Positions 8,583 through 16,314 of a DNA stretch of 42,605 nt are shown piece after piece. A program made the position numbers and the translations under genes. Source of the stretch: a virus; IMG/VR virus record IMGVR_UViG_3300020477_001071, positions 1 through 42,605 of that record, one strand, 5' to 3'. Under the pieces are notes generated by a model. It did no database searches and was not told the origin of the DNA. It saw only the letters and a program-made list of their open reading frames with translations. The first letter of the stretch is position 1. Each line of letters starts with the position of its first letter.

Positions 8583-9070
8583 TTCCGCCTCCTAAAGTTG
8601 CGTAGTTCCGATATCGGCACATTATAACAGTCGGCTTTAACCATAAATCCATTAGAGCGATCAATCTCTCCTCGATTAAGCTTTTCGGCTTTTTCAAAAT
8701 ATTCATCGTGTTCTAACCATCCCAAAACCCATGCCCGTCCCCATTTTCCATTTACCCATTCTATACGAACAAAGGCGTATCGATCACACTTCTGCTTAGT
8801 ATTATACGCCGCAACCGAACATTCGTAGTGAGATTTTGGTGGAGAAGTGCATCTTTTAGTTTTTACATCATATTTAATATTTTTGTAAACTATGTCATAA
8901 TTATAAGTATTGGTAACTTCTCCTTTAATGAGTGCGTTGGCGACCTCCTCTCCCAAAAACCCCGCAATATTACCTTGTCCTCTCGTAATAGAGTTTCTGA
9001 GCTTACCCATTTTACGTGCTTTAGCCCACGCTCGTTTTTTCATTTGTGGTGTTATTTTAACTTCTATCAT
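8579..9070 (-). CDS. Putative PD-(D/E)XK-like nuclease, small
   Basis: A 163-residue protein. The arrangement G-F-L-G-E-E (about residues 38-43), then Y-D-I-V (about 58-61) and D-V-K-T-K (about 68-72) resembles the E...D...(D/E)xK core of restriction-type nucleases. The C-terminus is basic (NFRRRK). It sits between the Cas4-like nuclease and the polymerase and overlaps the polymerase start by four bases, which suggests a replication or recombination role. I do not recognise a specific family, and the alternative is a DNA-binding protein of unknown function. Confidence 0.6.
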   Translation of the reverse strand: MIEVKITPQMKKRAWAKARKMGKLRNSITRGQGNIAGFLGEEVANALIKGEVTNTYNYDIVYKNIKYDVKTKRCTSPPKSHYECSVAAYNTKQKCDRYAFVRIEWVNGKWGRAWVLGWLEHDEYFEKAEKLNRGEIDRSNGFMVKADCYNVPISELRNFRRRK

Positions 9071-9105
9071 TGTATCTCCTGCATAAAGCTTTGTTTTTGA
9101 TTGAG

Positions 9106-9156
9106 CTTGAGTTGAACTTAAGAAACAAAAAACTTAGTTATAACGGCGACTCAAGA
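9106..9156 (-). other. Intergenic inverted repeat
   Basis: The 92-base gap between two nuclease genes holds arms CTTGAGT and ACTCAAG (9106-9112 and 9150-9156), with a second nested, near-complementary pair (AACTTAAG and CTTAGTT) and an A-rich loop on the plus strand. On the transcript it could fold as a bulged hairpin. There is no clear U-tract after it, so a simple terminator is unlikely. Confidence 0.4.
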
Positions 9157-9162
9157 CCCCGC

Positions 9163-10233
9163 TTACACTTCTCCCGGTGCTTGATAAGTTCCAATAACAT
9201 GCTCTGGATGTGCAATGTTTTGAGTAACCCAATCAATACCATATTTTTTAATCATATATCGTGTTTGTTCACATTTAGTCATAGGTTCTCCGTAGGGAGT
9301 TTTTTGTCTAGGACGGTGTTCGCTTATAGACTCAACATGCGTATCTTCAAAAGTACTCATTCCTTGATGGCATAGCTTTGTACATTTCCATGATTGCTTA
9401 GGATCTATTTGTCTAATAGTTTTAGGGTCATCTGTATTCTTAATAAATTGAAATTTTTGCTTTAACATTTCTTCTGTGTCTTTTAAGTCTTCATCTTGAA
9501 ATTGCAATGTAAATGCACCACCATCATTAATAAAAATAATAGTAATTATAAACGCTTTGACATCTGGAAACATTTGTTTCATGGCATAGTGATAGATCCG
9601 TAGTTGTGCGTCATTAAATAAGCTGGCTTGTGTTTTTTCTTTTCCTGTTGCCCAGTCAAGTCTTCTACCCGTTTTCCAATCGATAACTTCATAAACCCCA
9701 TCTCCCAAGTCGGTGACAAGATCGATAGTGCCTTTCATAGCAAGGTTTCCAGTTAGTTTTATATCATCCATATCATACGTGTACGACGCCCAGTCTTTGT
9801 CGATAACAAAATCAAATCGCGGCTCAGCAGCAACCACGTCTCTATTTCTAGGATCAAACGACCCATCGTTAAGCTGAAGCGCTTTCCAAACCCATAATTG
9901 ACAATCTTTTGCGTCTTTGTCTGTCCATGTATGATGTTTAATACGACTGGTGTAATATTCATATACTCTGGCCGTAATTTTATTTAAATACTCGGGCTTA
10001 TAATTGCTAGTACTAACTCTTCCAATATGTTCATCTACAATAATTTTTTTACCGTCTTGTGCTCCCTTTTTAGCTACTGCACATATTTCTAATACTTTGT
10101 GTACAATAGTGCCTTTATCAGCTTTTTTATTAGACGGCCCTCGCCATCCTAGCGTATATTCTAGGTAGTATTGCATCGGACAAAACCGATGACAATTAAA
10201 CGATGACGATCTAAAATATACAATAGGGATCAT
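9163..10233 (-). CDS. Cas4/RecB-type PD-(D/E)XK exonuclease, probably Fe-S
   Basis: A 356-residue nuclease of the PDDEXK_1 type. Landmarks: an N-terminal C-x3-C (C14, C18) followed by Q-Y-Y-L-E-Y; G-T-I-V-H (41-45); the Glu of A-E-P-R-F-D (137); G-T-I-D-L-V (D171); V-I-D-W-K-T-G (D185, K187); and the Q-x3-Y motif (Q210, Y214). Three more cysteines near the C-terminus (K-C-T-K-L-C and K-C-E-Q) could complete an Fe-S cluster with the N-terminal one, as in Cas4 and AddB. It probably trims DNA ends for recombination with the RecA homologue. No CRISPR array or other cas genes are present, so an adaptation role is not suggested. Confidence 0.82.
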   Translation of the reverse strand: MIPIVYFRSSSFNCHRFCPMQYYLEYTLGWRGPSNKKADKGTIVHKVLEICAVAKKGAQDGKKIIVDEHIGRVSTSNYKPEYLNKITARVYEYYTSRIKHHTWTDKDAKDCQLWVWKALQLNDGSFDPRNRDVVAAEPRFDFVIDKDWASYTYDMDDIKLTGNLAMKGTIDLVTDLGDGVYEVIDWKTGRRLDWATGKEKTQASLFNDAQLRIYHYAMKQMFPDVKAFIITIIFINDGGAFTLQFQDEDLKDTEEMLKQKFQFIKNTDDPKTIRQIDPKQSWKCTKLCHQGMSTFEDTHVESISEHRPRQKTPYGEPMTKCEQTRYMIKKYGIDWVTQNIAHPEHVIGTYQAPGEV

Positions 10234-10640
10234 ATTTTATTTCCATAACGATCACGACCCTGTAAATTATCTATTTCTTTCCATACTTGATCCCACCCAA
10301 CTTGGTTATCACCTTCTACCCTTGCGGCTTTGTCGTCAATATACATAATGCCTCCGGGCTTACCCATAAAAGCATGTGTGTATTTAACGCCGTGTTTTTT
10401 TAACCAGTCAGTCCATTCTCTATATCCCCGTTCGTATTGTAAATGTATACTACCCTTTTCTCTGTCTCCATAGCGTGCGGTATATAATGTAATGTTATAA
10501 CCCATGTCGTATAACTTATTAACTTGTTCTATTCCATGGGGCAGAGGATCAGCCAAATGGTATTGTCCTCCATGACTTTTATCGGCAATGACGCCGTCGC
10601 AGTCTACAATAATTGTGTTGGAAGTGTCTTCGATTGGCAT
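10230..10640 (-). CDS. HAD-superfamily phosphatase
   Basis: A 136-residue HAD-type protein. Motif I is I-I-V-D-C-D-G-V-I-A-D (residues about 9-19, nucleophile D13 and general acid D15), motif II is T-L-Y-T-A-R (about 50-55), and motif IV is M-Y-I-D-D-K-A-A (about 98-105). Such short HAD proteins with a T-A-R motif are common in phages and resemble the phosphatase domain of polynucleotide kinase or 5' nucleotidases. It overlaps the Cas4-like nuclease by four bases and follows the dNMP kinase, so a role in nucleotide or DNA-end processing is plausible. Substrate is not determined. Confidence 0.8.
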   Translation of the reverse strand: MPIEDTSNTIIVDCDGVIADKSHGGQYHLADPLPHGIEQVNKLYDMGYNITLYTARYGDREKGSIHLQYERGYREWTDWLKKHGVKYTHAFMGKPGGIMYIDDKAARVEGDNQVGWDQVWKEIDNLQGRDRYGNKI

Positions 10641-10649
10641 ATCTATTTC

Positions 10650-11417
10650 CTATACTAATATTTCTGTAACATTATTTAAATGTTTAATTGCCGCATATAT
10701 TTGTTGGTTTTGTTCTGGTATGGATAAATGGCTATTGTCAATAACAGTATCGCAAAGTTCTAAACAGTTGTCTATCTGTGTTTCGCTTGCGTGTTGATCA
10801 GTTTTCTTATAAGGACTGCGTGTTAAACCTATTACAACACCGTTTTGTTTTTGGATTGCTTGCACTTCATTTTCAAATCGTACGTCTGATATTAAGGCAA
10901 GCTCAGGATCGTCGGCTTCTATTTGTCTTAGACATGCATTAATCCAAATTTTTGCATCCAGACCTCTAAACATATCAGTTCCAACAAATTGTAATACTTC
11001 TCTAGCAGTCATAGGACCGCTAGACGGTATATCTTTGCTTTGTGTGTTAATCTGGTCCCACATAATATGTGTAGGGGTATTTTTTTGCTCATCAGTACCA
11101 AATACCCATTCTTCTTTTAAACCCAATAACTCAACACATAACATTTTTAACTTATGAGCAAAGGCATATATTTTAATAAATTTGCCTAGCTCGTTGTCAA
11201 ATAAATTTGTAACGTCAACATGTGGCGATTTAAATGGAAACCATTCTTGACCGCTAATACGTTCATTAAATATATCAGTTATCTCAATTTCGCCGGTGTT
11301 GCTTAATCGAGTAGACTTGCTAATGCCTAGCTCAGCAATTTTAAGAGCTAAAATAAAATTACAAGCTGTATTTTTACCCGACTGCTTTTTTCCTGCAAAC
11401 CCTATAACTTGACCCAT
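10650..11417 (-). CDS. Deoxynucleoside monophosphate kinase
   Basis: A 255-residue P-loop kinase. The Walker A motif G-K-K-Q-S-G-K-N-T lies at residues 9-17, right after the first strand, and the D-V-R-F-E-N-E segment (about 175-181) matches the LID/arginine region typical of T4 gp1-like dNMP kinases. Length is close to T4 gp1 (about 240). It would phosphorylate dNMPs, such as those made by ThyA or released from host DNA, for triphosphate synthesis. It lies nine bases upstream of the HAD gene. Which bases it accepts cannot be read from the sequence. Confidence 0.8.
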   Translation of the reverse strand: MGQVIGFAGKKQSGKNTACNFILALKIAELGISKSTRLSNTGEIEITDIFNERISGQEWFPFKSPHVDVTNLFDNELGKFIKIYAFAHKLKMLCVELLGLKEEWVFGTDEQKNTPTHIMWDQINTQSKDIPSSGPMTAREVLQFVGTDMFRGLDAKIWINACLRQIEADDPELALISDVRFENEVQAIQKQNGVVIGLTRSPYKKTDQHASETQIDNCLELCDTVIDNSHLSIPEQNQQIYAAIKHLNNVTEILV

Positions 11418-11421
11418 CGTT

Positions 11422-11721
11422 TTATTCCTGATTCTGAGTTAGTTTTTGAACTGTTTCGATCATTCCATCTGCTTCGTCAATATCTTTAAGTAATTTAATA
11501 ACCTCTTCTACTATATCCGAATGTTCAGCTACGCCAACTGAATTGGTGAGGTATCCATTAACATTAGCAACAGCTCGTGCCTTTTGAGCAATATAATGCG
11601 CATGAACTGCACCAATAATGGACTGTTGCATAAGGTTTGTGGGCTGTTGTTCAGGTGGTGATGCTGGCGTTGGATTGTCTACGTTATTGTTATCGTCGTT
11701 CATTGTAAAAGTTTCAGCCAT
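11422..11721 (-). CDS. Small acidic protein of unknown function
   Basis: A 99-residue acidic protein with a disordered N-terminus (Asn/Asp, Pro and Gln rich, residues 1-30) and a helical remainder that could form a coiled coil. No family recognised. It overlaps the primase gene by eight bases and is followed four bases later by the dNMP kinase, so it belongs to the replication operon and may be an accessory factor. Translation coupling and gene density support it as real. Confidence 0.65.
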   Translation of the reverse strand: MAETFTMNDDNNNVDNPTPASPPEQQPTNLMQQSIIGAVHAHYIAQKARAVANVNGYLTNSVGVAEHSDIVEEVIKLLKDIDEADGMIETVQKLTQNQE

Positions 11722-12868
11722 AAGATTCTCCTAGTTTAGAAATTAAAGGTTTTATATCATTGGTAACTACATCTACATTCATATCTCCTATGTCGTTTGT
11801 GTTTAATTGCGGGAAGTATAAACGATACATTTTTGAACATTGTTCATAGATTTTCTTAGCTCCTTTCTTACCTGCCTCATCGTTGTCTAACAAAACAACT
11901 ATAGATAATGCTCCTGAACTATCTATAATATTTTTTTGATTTTGACTTAGATGCGCTCCAAAAATTGCAACCGCATTATGGATTCCTGCTTCTTCTAATC
12001 TCCAAATGTTGCCCGGAGATTCTACCAATACCACCACTCCTGTTTTAGCGATGTGTGGTTTGGCGTACCAATAATTATACAAACAGTTTTCCTTTTTGAA
12101 GCCCTTTGTGTGCTTCCATTTTGGAAAAAAATGACATTTTTTTGTAGGGTCGTGGTAGTGTTTGCATTTTGAACATTCCGCATGAATACTCCGTCCGCTA
12201 AAACCTAAAATGTATTCTCCCGACTCATCATAGATAGGGACCACAGCGCGTTGATAAAGCTCCTTTTTGGACTTATTGCACGTACCCACATCGTACTTGT
12301 CTAAAATTTCAATGGAGTATCCTCGTTGTAAATAATATGTAGCTGGAATGTCAACCTTATTACGATATGCCTCTATGTCAAATTTATTTTTCGTAATTTC
12401 TGGAGTAGTAAAGTTATTAATTAGTGATGCAAATTTTAACTTGTCGGCGTTATGATATTGTTCCTGAGAGCTAATATCTCCAAAGTTTTGTTGTGTAATA
12501 TTTAATAAAAATTCTACAGTCTCATTGAACGATGCTTCTTTATCTCCTTCGATCTTCCAATTATATTTTACTCTTGATAACCCACCTCGTACTAAGCTAA
12601 TTAAAGATGACCCAAAAGTATCTTCGCATTGATGAGTTCTACACTTATAATGAACTCTAATATCAGCATTATAGTACAAATTTAAAGCGGTTGGATTATC
12701 GCCTCCATGAATAAAGCAGGGCGATTTAATTAAAATATTGTTTTTATAAGATGGTTCTGTGTCAAAATAGCTATAAATTTTATCAATATGATTGACAACT
12801 AGACTAGTTAGTGCGTTTAGCTTAGCTTGGTCTTTATATTTATAAGTATTATGAGAAGGGGATGTCAT
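11714..12868 (-). CDS. dnaG: DnaG-type DNA primase
   Basis: A 384-residue primase. The N-terminal CHC2-type zinc site uses C51, H54, C76 and C81. The Toprim domain has its Glu in L-V-E-S-P (E283) and the metal-binding D-N-D (328-330) followed by G-K-K-G-A. An extra Cys/His cluster (C232, C235, C245, C262 with nearby His) lies between them, which I do not know from bacterial DnaG. It is shorter than bacterial DnaG (about 580) and lacks a helicase-interaction domain. It overlaps the DnaB-like helicase by 20 bases, so the two are likely made together to act at the fork. Confidence 0.87.
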   Translation of the reverse strand: MTSPSHNTYKYKDQAKLNALTSLVVNHIDKIYSYFDTEPSYKNNILIKSPCFIHGGDNPTALNLYYNADIRVHYKCRTHQCEDTFGSSLISLVRGGLSRVKYNWKIEGDKEASFNETVEFLLNITQQNFGDISSQEQYHNADKLKFASLINNFTTPEITKNKFDIEAYRNKVDIPATYYLQRGYSIEILDKYDVGTCNKSKKELYQRAVVPIYDESGEYILGFSGRSIHAECSKCKHYHDPTKKCHFFPKWKHTKGFKKENCLYNYWYAKPHIAKTGVVVLVESPGNIWRLEEAGIHNAVAIFGAHLSQNQKNIIDSSGALSIVVLLDNDEAGKKGAKKIYEQCSKMYRLYFPQLNTNDIGDMNVDVVTNDIKPLISKLGESYG

Positions 12869-14300
12869 CGGTGTAGTTTCCTATGTTATCAGTATCAATC
12901 AAATCGGTTCCGTCTTCTAGTTCAAACGCAGTTTTACCTTCTATTAATTTTCCATACTTACCAATCATGTTAACATTAATATAGTCTTTATCTTGGAGCC
13001 CTTCTCCATGTCTTGCAATTAATGGTACAAGCTTTCTATTTCCGTTCTCAGGCCCGTCTTTTGCAATCTCTTCATCAGATTTATTTTTGTAAATACTAAA
13101 GTTAGAACATAGCCAAATAATTCTGTCTGATCCGCTCGCGGTATCTGTAGACTCTTTAGTAATACCATCTCTATTTAATTGTATGAAAGCTAAAATAGGA
13201 ATCTCATATTTGATGGCAAAATTATGTAACCCTGTCATAAGAAAACCTAACGCTTGATATTCTTTCATGTCTCCTTTAATTTCTGATGACTCCATGATTT
13301 TTAAATAGTCATAGATCACCACACAGTCATTAGCTTTTCCTTCAGCATTTATACCCACTTCTTTTGCAAGCCATCTTCTCATAATCGAGAGTTGATCTTC
13401 AAAAGGTTTTCCTCCGATAGATTTGTGATAGTAAGGAATATCTTTTACATTTTTAGCAGTATCACGAATCTTTTGATTTTTATAACTATTTGAGGCAAAC
13501 TTACCAGTTTCAATATCGCTGATTGCTACTTCAGTTAGCATAGCAATACCTCTATCCTGATGGTCTTTTTTGACCATTTCGGTATCCAAATTCAAGACAG
13601 GAATGTTGAGTTCGCGTGCTATATAAATACCCGCATTTTCTGCAAATAAAGTTTTCCCCGTTTTAGGTCTAGCGCCAATTACATTAACTGTGCCTCTCCT
13701 TAGTCCTCCCCCGATAGCAAAATCATAACGACTAAACCCTGTAGGAATTCCCACTTGATCAATAGGATTTTTTGATAGTTCGTCTAACCGGTCTTCTAAA
13801 TCCGAAAAAACTTTTTGCGGAGAATCGTCGCTATCGTTTAATAGAGAAGTAAATTCAAATATAGATTCTTCAGCTATCCCCAGTATTTGAGAGATCGGCT
13901 CATCTCCTACGACTTGAGCATAACGATCCTTAGTAGACTCTAATTGATCATACATCATACGTGCAATTTGGAGCTTACGTACTTTAACAGCCATCTTACG
14001 CACGTTGTCCGGTAAGATCGGAAACTTCATTATACCCGACAGATGTTGTATCTCTTCTTTACTAGATACTAGCTCGTGTAAATTTAATTCTTTTGCTGAT
14101 GATAGAATAGTAGGTAGATCAATATTTGCAACCGCATCCTTATCCATTACTCGTTTTAAACAAGCATAAATCATGGAGTTAGATTCGATAGTAAAGCTAT
14201 TAGAATCTATTAAATCTGCTACATCGTAATAGGCTTGTGATCCATACTTACATATTCCTGCGAGTATTGCTCGTTCAGCAGGAGCATCAGACAACATCAT
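12849..14300 (-). CDS. dnaB: Replicative DNA helicase, DnaB family
   Basis: A 483-residue DnaB-type helicase. The N-terminal helical domain (1-100) carries the A-E-R-A-I-L-A-G-I start typical of DnaB. The RecA-like domain has T-G-F-S-R-Y-D (about 187-193), Walker A G-A-R-P-K-T-G-K-T (209-217), Walker B-like V-V-I-Y-D-Y-L-K, and I-L-A-F-I-Q-L-N-R (motif H3). It unwinds DNA ahead of the polymerase as a hexamer. The gene is fifteen bases from the hemolysin-III-like gene upstream and overlaps the primase. Length is normal (E. coli 471). Confidence 0.93.
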   Translation of the reverse strand: MMLSDAPAERAILAGICKYGSQAYYDVADLIDSNSFTIESNSMIYACLKRVMDKDAVANIDLPTILSSAKELNLHELVSSKEEIQHLSGIMKFPILPDNVRKMAVKVRKLQIARMMYDQLESTKDRYAQVVGDEPISQILGIAEESIFEFTSLLNDSDDSPQKVFSDLEDRLDELSKNPIDQVGIPTGFSRYDFAIGGGLRRGTVNVIGARPKTGKTLFAENAGIYIARELNIPVLNLDTEMVKKDHQDRGIAMLTEVAISDIETGKFASNSYKNQKIRDTAKNVKDIPYYHKSIGGKPFEDQLSIMRRWLAKEVGINAEGKANDCVVIYDYLKIMESSEIKGDMKEYQALGFLMTGLHNFAIKYEIPILAFIQLNRDGITKESTDTASGSDRIIWLCSNFSIYKNKSDEEIAKDGPENGNRKLVPLIARHGEGLQDKDYINVNMIGKYGKLIEGKTAFELEDGTDLIDTDNIGNYTDDIPFS

Positions 14301-14315
14301 ATCGTTTATCCTTTT

Positions 14316-14996
14316 TTATGAGTCTAGCGGTATCGAATTTGCGTGCATAACCAATAATACGATAGCATGAAAATGGGTAATACTTGCAGCAATAACTAAT
14401 ATGTGCCAAATAGTATGAAAGTGATATTTACGATAGTCTAAAACAAGAAATATAGTTCCGATGCTATATAAAATTCCACCTATGATCATTAAATTTATAA
14501 TCTTCGCCGTTAAGGATGGCTGTATAAGTAGAATCGTCAACGACTCTATCCATCCTAAAATGAGATATAACTTAACATCTACATTGTTTAGGTTGTGTGA
14601 AAAAAGCAATTTAGAGACACATCCTATTAAAGCCAGTAACCACAAGAGTATTACTATCGATAATTTAACCGTAAATGAAATAGACTGATCACGCAGTAAA
14701 AAATACATAAATGGAGTTGCTGTACCTACTATAAGCAAATATATAAACGCTTGGTCACACTTACGTAAAAAAGTATTAATGTGTTTAAACATATACATAT
14801 GTGACAGGGTGGAGGCGAGATATACCATGGTTAAAGTTATTGCATACACAACACATAAACTGGTTAGTAGTGGATTTACATAACTATACGTCATATGTAA
14901 TAGTATGTAGCCGCCGATAATGCTTAAAAGTAATCCTAATCCGTGTGTAATAACTGCTTCTAATTCTTCGTGCTTAGTGCGTAAGTTATGTATCAT
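14316..14996 (-). CDS. Hemolysin III / PAQR-family membrane protein
   Basis: A 226-residue protein with about seven hydrophobic segments. Hallmarks of the HlyIII/AdipoR/PAQR superfamily are present: an N-terminal E-E-L-E-A-V-I-T-H-G; S-T-L-S-H-M-Y in the third segment; K-C-D-Q-A-F-I-Y-L-L-I-V-G-T-A-T-P-F; and near the end F-H-T-I-W-H and H-F-H-A, the His metal ligands of the family. Enzymatic function in bacteria is uncertain; a ceramidase-type hydrolase or membrane stress role is proposed for the superfamily. Its place just ahead of the helicase suggests early expression. A consensus sigma-70-type promoter lies about 150 bases upstream, inside the previous gene. Confidence 0.82.
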   Translation of the reverse strand: MIHNLRTKHEELEAVITHGLGLLLSIIGGYILLHMTYSYVNPLLTSLCVVYAITLTMVYLASTLSHMYMFKHINTFLRKCDQAFIYLLIVGTATPFMYFLLRDQSISFTVKLSIVILLWLLALIGCVSKLLFSHNLNNVDVKLYLILGWIESLTILLIQPSLTAKIINLMIIGGILYSIGTIFLVLDYRKYHFHTIWHILVIAASITHFHAIVLLVMHANSIPLDS

Positions 14997-15002
14997 GAGT
15001 GT

Positions 15003-15434
15003 TTATCGGTTCCTTCCTCGACATATACATGAGTTGCATTTGTAACGATCTCGATCTAGCGGCATAAGCGAAGGTGCAATATTAAATGTCTTTCTGCAAT
15101 CCATGCATTGAATTGACACCTTCTGAAATTTTCTGCTTGGTAATATTATACCATGCGTTTTGGGTTTGTCAACCCCCTTTTCCTTATCAAATTTCGAAGC
15201 TTCTTTTAGTTCTTGTTTTTCTTCGGGCGTTAATTGAAAATCATCTATTATATTGTGATCGGATGAAGTGTTTGGTTTTGTTTTTTTCTTTTGTTTTCTT
15301 TTGCCTCGCCCTCTTTTTTTCTTTTTAGTTTGATTATTTTTATTATGTAGGGTGCTTAATTGTGAAAATAGAGCAGTTAACTCATCTTCCGATAAATTAT
15401 CTAGAAGTTTTTGTAGAATGTCTTTTTTATCCAT
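15003..15434 (-). CDS. Lysine-rich zinc-finger protein, unknown function
   Basis: A 143-residue protein. Residues about 30-60 are a run of Lys and Arg (a natively unfolded basic tail likely to bind nucleic acid), followed by a mixed-charge segment and a C-terminal C-x2-C / C-x2-C zinc knuckle ending in RGRNR. No family recognised. It overlaps the upstream gene by eight bases. It contains an internal promoter, discussed under 15142-15169. A nucleic-acid-binding role is inferred from charge and zinc ligands only. Confidence 0.65.
   Translation of the reverse strand: MDKKDILQKLLDNLSEDELTALFSQLSTLHNKNNQTKKKKRGRGKRKQKKKTKPNTSSDHNIIDDFQLTPEEKQELKEASKFDKEKGVDKPKTHGIILPSRKFQKVSIQCMDCRKTFNIAPSLMPLDRDRYKCNSCICRGRNR
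15142..15169 (-). promoter_or_regulatory. Near-perfect sigma-70 promoter inside the zinc-finger gene
   Basis: On the minus strand TTGACA is followed after 16 bases by TATAAT with a TGG immediately before it, giving a consensus -35, consensus -10 and extended -10. It would start transcription about 140 bases upstream of the hemolysin-III gene, driving that gene and the helicase and primase behind it. Both hexamers match the host housekeeping consensus exactly. Lying inside a coding frame, it was conserved or arose despite the codon constraint. Confidence 0.65.
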
Positions 15435-15924
15435 GCTTAAATACCTTTGACTTTTGGACGTTTATAAACACATCGCTAACATTCTTGATCGAAGACGATA
15501 GGTAATTAAGACGGTCAGCTCTTTGTTGAGCATATCTTTGAATATCTGCTATTTTGCTAGCGTAACCATCTTCCTTAACAGCCTGATTAAATTGACTATC
15601 CCACGAGCCTTTATAAGATTGTTCCCGGCCAGACACACATACTTTCAAGGTTTTAGTCGCCCAATTAACGCGAGCAACCTCTCTATTATAAGTTCTTTGT
15701 ATGTGAAATGCAAGAGATGCTAGTAAAAGCGCCGCCTCTGAGCACTGTTCGGGAGTTAGTTTTTCAATCTGGTCTCTAGATAGTTGTAAATATGCTTGGC
15801 CTACGCCATCGTATAGACCTTCTTGAAACTTCGGCAATCCTAAAGAGCATTCATATTCATCCAGTACGCTATCTATCTTCTCTAGTTGCTGTTTGGCGAG
15901 ATCCCCTTTAGTTTGTTCTGCCAT
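15427..15924 (-). CDS. Conserved-type phage protein, unknown function
   Basis: A 165-residue, mainly helical protein. Features: an N-terminal amphipathic region (1-40), L-T-P-E-Q-C-S-E-A-A-L-L-L-A-S-L-A-F-H-I-Q-R (about 55-76), and R-V-N-W-A. I know similar small proteins from phages beside recombination genes but no function. It overlaps the nuclease-like gene upstream by 43 bases and the zinc-finger gene downstream by eight. The unusually long overlap with its upstream neighbour is notable. Confidence 0.6.
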   Translation of the reverse strand: MAEQTKGDLAKQQLEKIDSVLDEYECSLGLPKFQEGLYDGVGQAYLQLSRDQIEKLTPEQCSEAALLLASLAFHIQRTYNREVARVNWATKTLKVCVSGREQSYKGSWDSQFNQAVKEDGYASKIADIQRYAQQRADRLNYLSSSIKNVSDVFINVQKSKVFKHG

Positions 15925-16307
15925 TGTTCCTCGTCCTCATTAAATGGTAATTCAATATAGTTTAAGTTGTTTAGATTGCACCAGTCCTGTAATTCTCGAT
16001 CTCTTTGTTTTTGATTTAAAAAATCTTGAGCACATGAGTGGTATAGGCTATTAAATTTATAGTGTTGTGGTCCATGTACTTCGATTACCGTTTTGATAGT
16101 ATTAATATAAAAGTCTAGAAAGGCTTTCTTGCCTTTACGTAATGGTACAACAACCTCTTCTGAAATCTGTAGCGTAGGGTATATGTCTCGTAATAATAGC
16201 CTTGCCGTTTTATGTAGTTGCGAACGAGGACGATTTTCATTAAATCTTACGATTGTTCCTTCGGTTTTCCAACGGTGAACGTTTCCTTCTAAGTCTATAA
16301 TTTTCAT
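15882..16307 (-). CDS. Putative endonuclease, Vsr/PD-(D/E)XK-like
   Basis: A 141-residue protein starting at the ATG at 16307, which has a good AAGG site six to eight bases upstream and begins MKIIDLEG; a longer frame to 16367 exists but would overlap the protease gene. A segment D-F-Y-I-N-T-I-K-T-V-I-E-V-H-G-P-Q-H-Y (about 80-98) fits the D...(E)-x-H/K pattern of very-short-patch-repair-type endonucleases, and a following Q-K-Q-R-D-x-E-x-x-x-W-C matches their K-x-R-D helix. It may nick or repair phage or host DNA. It lies between an exported protease and a small gene, with no obvious cognate partner. Confidence 0.62.
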   Translation of the reverse strand: MKIIDLEGNVHRWKTEGTIVRFNENRPRSQLHKTARLLLRDIYPTLQISEEVVVPLRKGKKAFLDFYINTIKTVIEVHGPQHYKFNSLYHSCAQDFLNQKQRDRELQDWCNLNNLNYIELPFNEDEEQWQNKLKGISPNSN

Positions 16308-16314
16308 TATTACC

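Noticed and set aside
9163-10233. CRISPR adaptation Cas4
   Set aside because: The protein is Cas4-like, but there is no CRISPR array, cas1 or cas2 in the window; a recombination nuclease is simpler.
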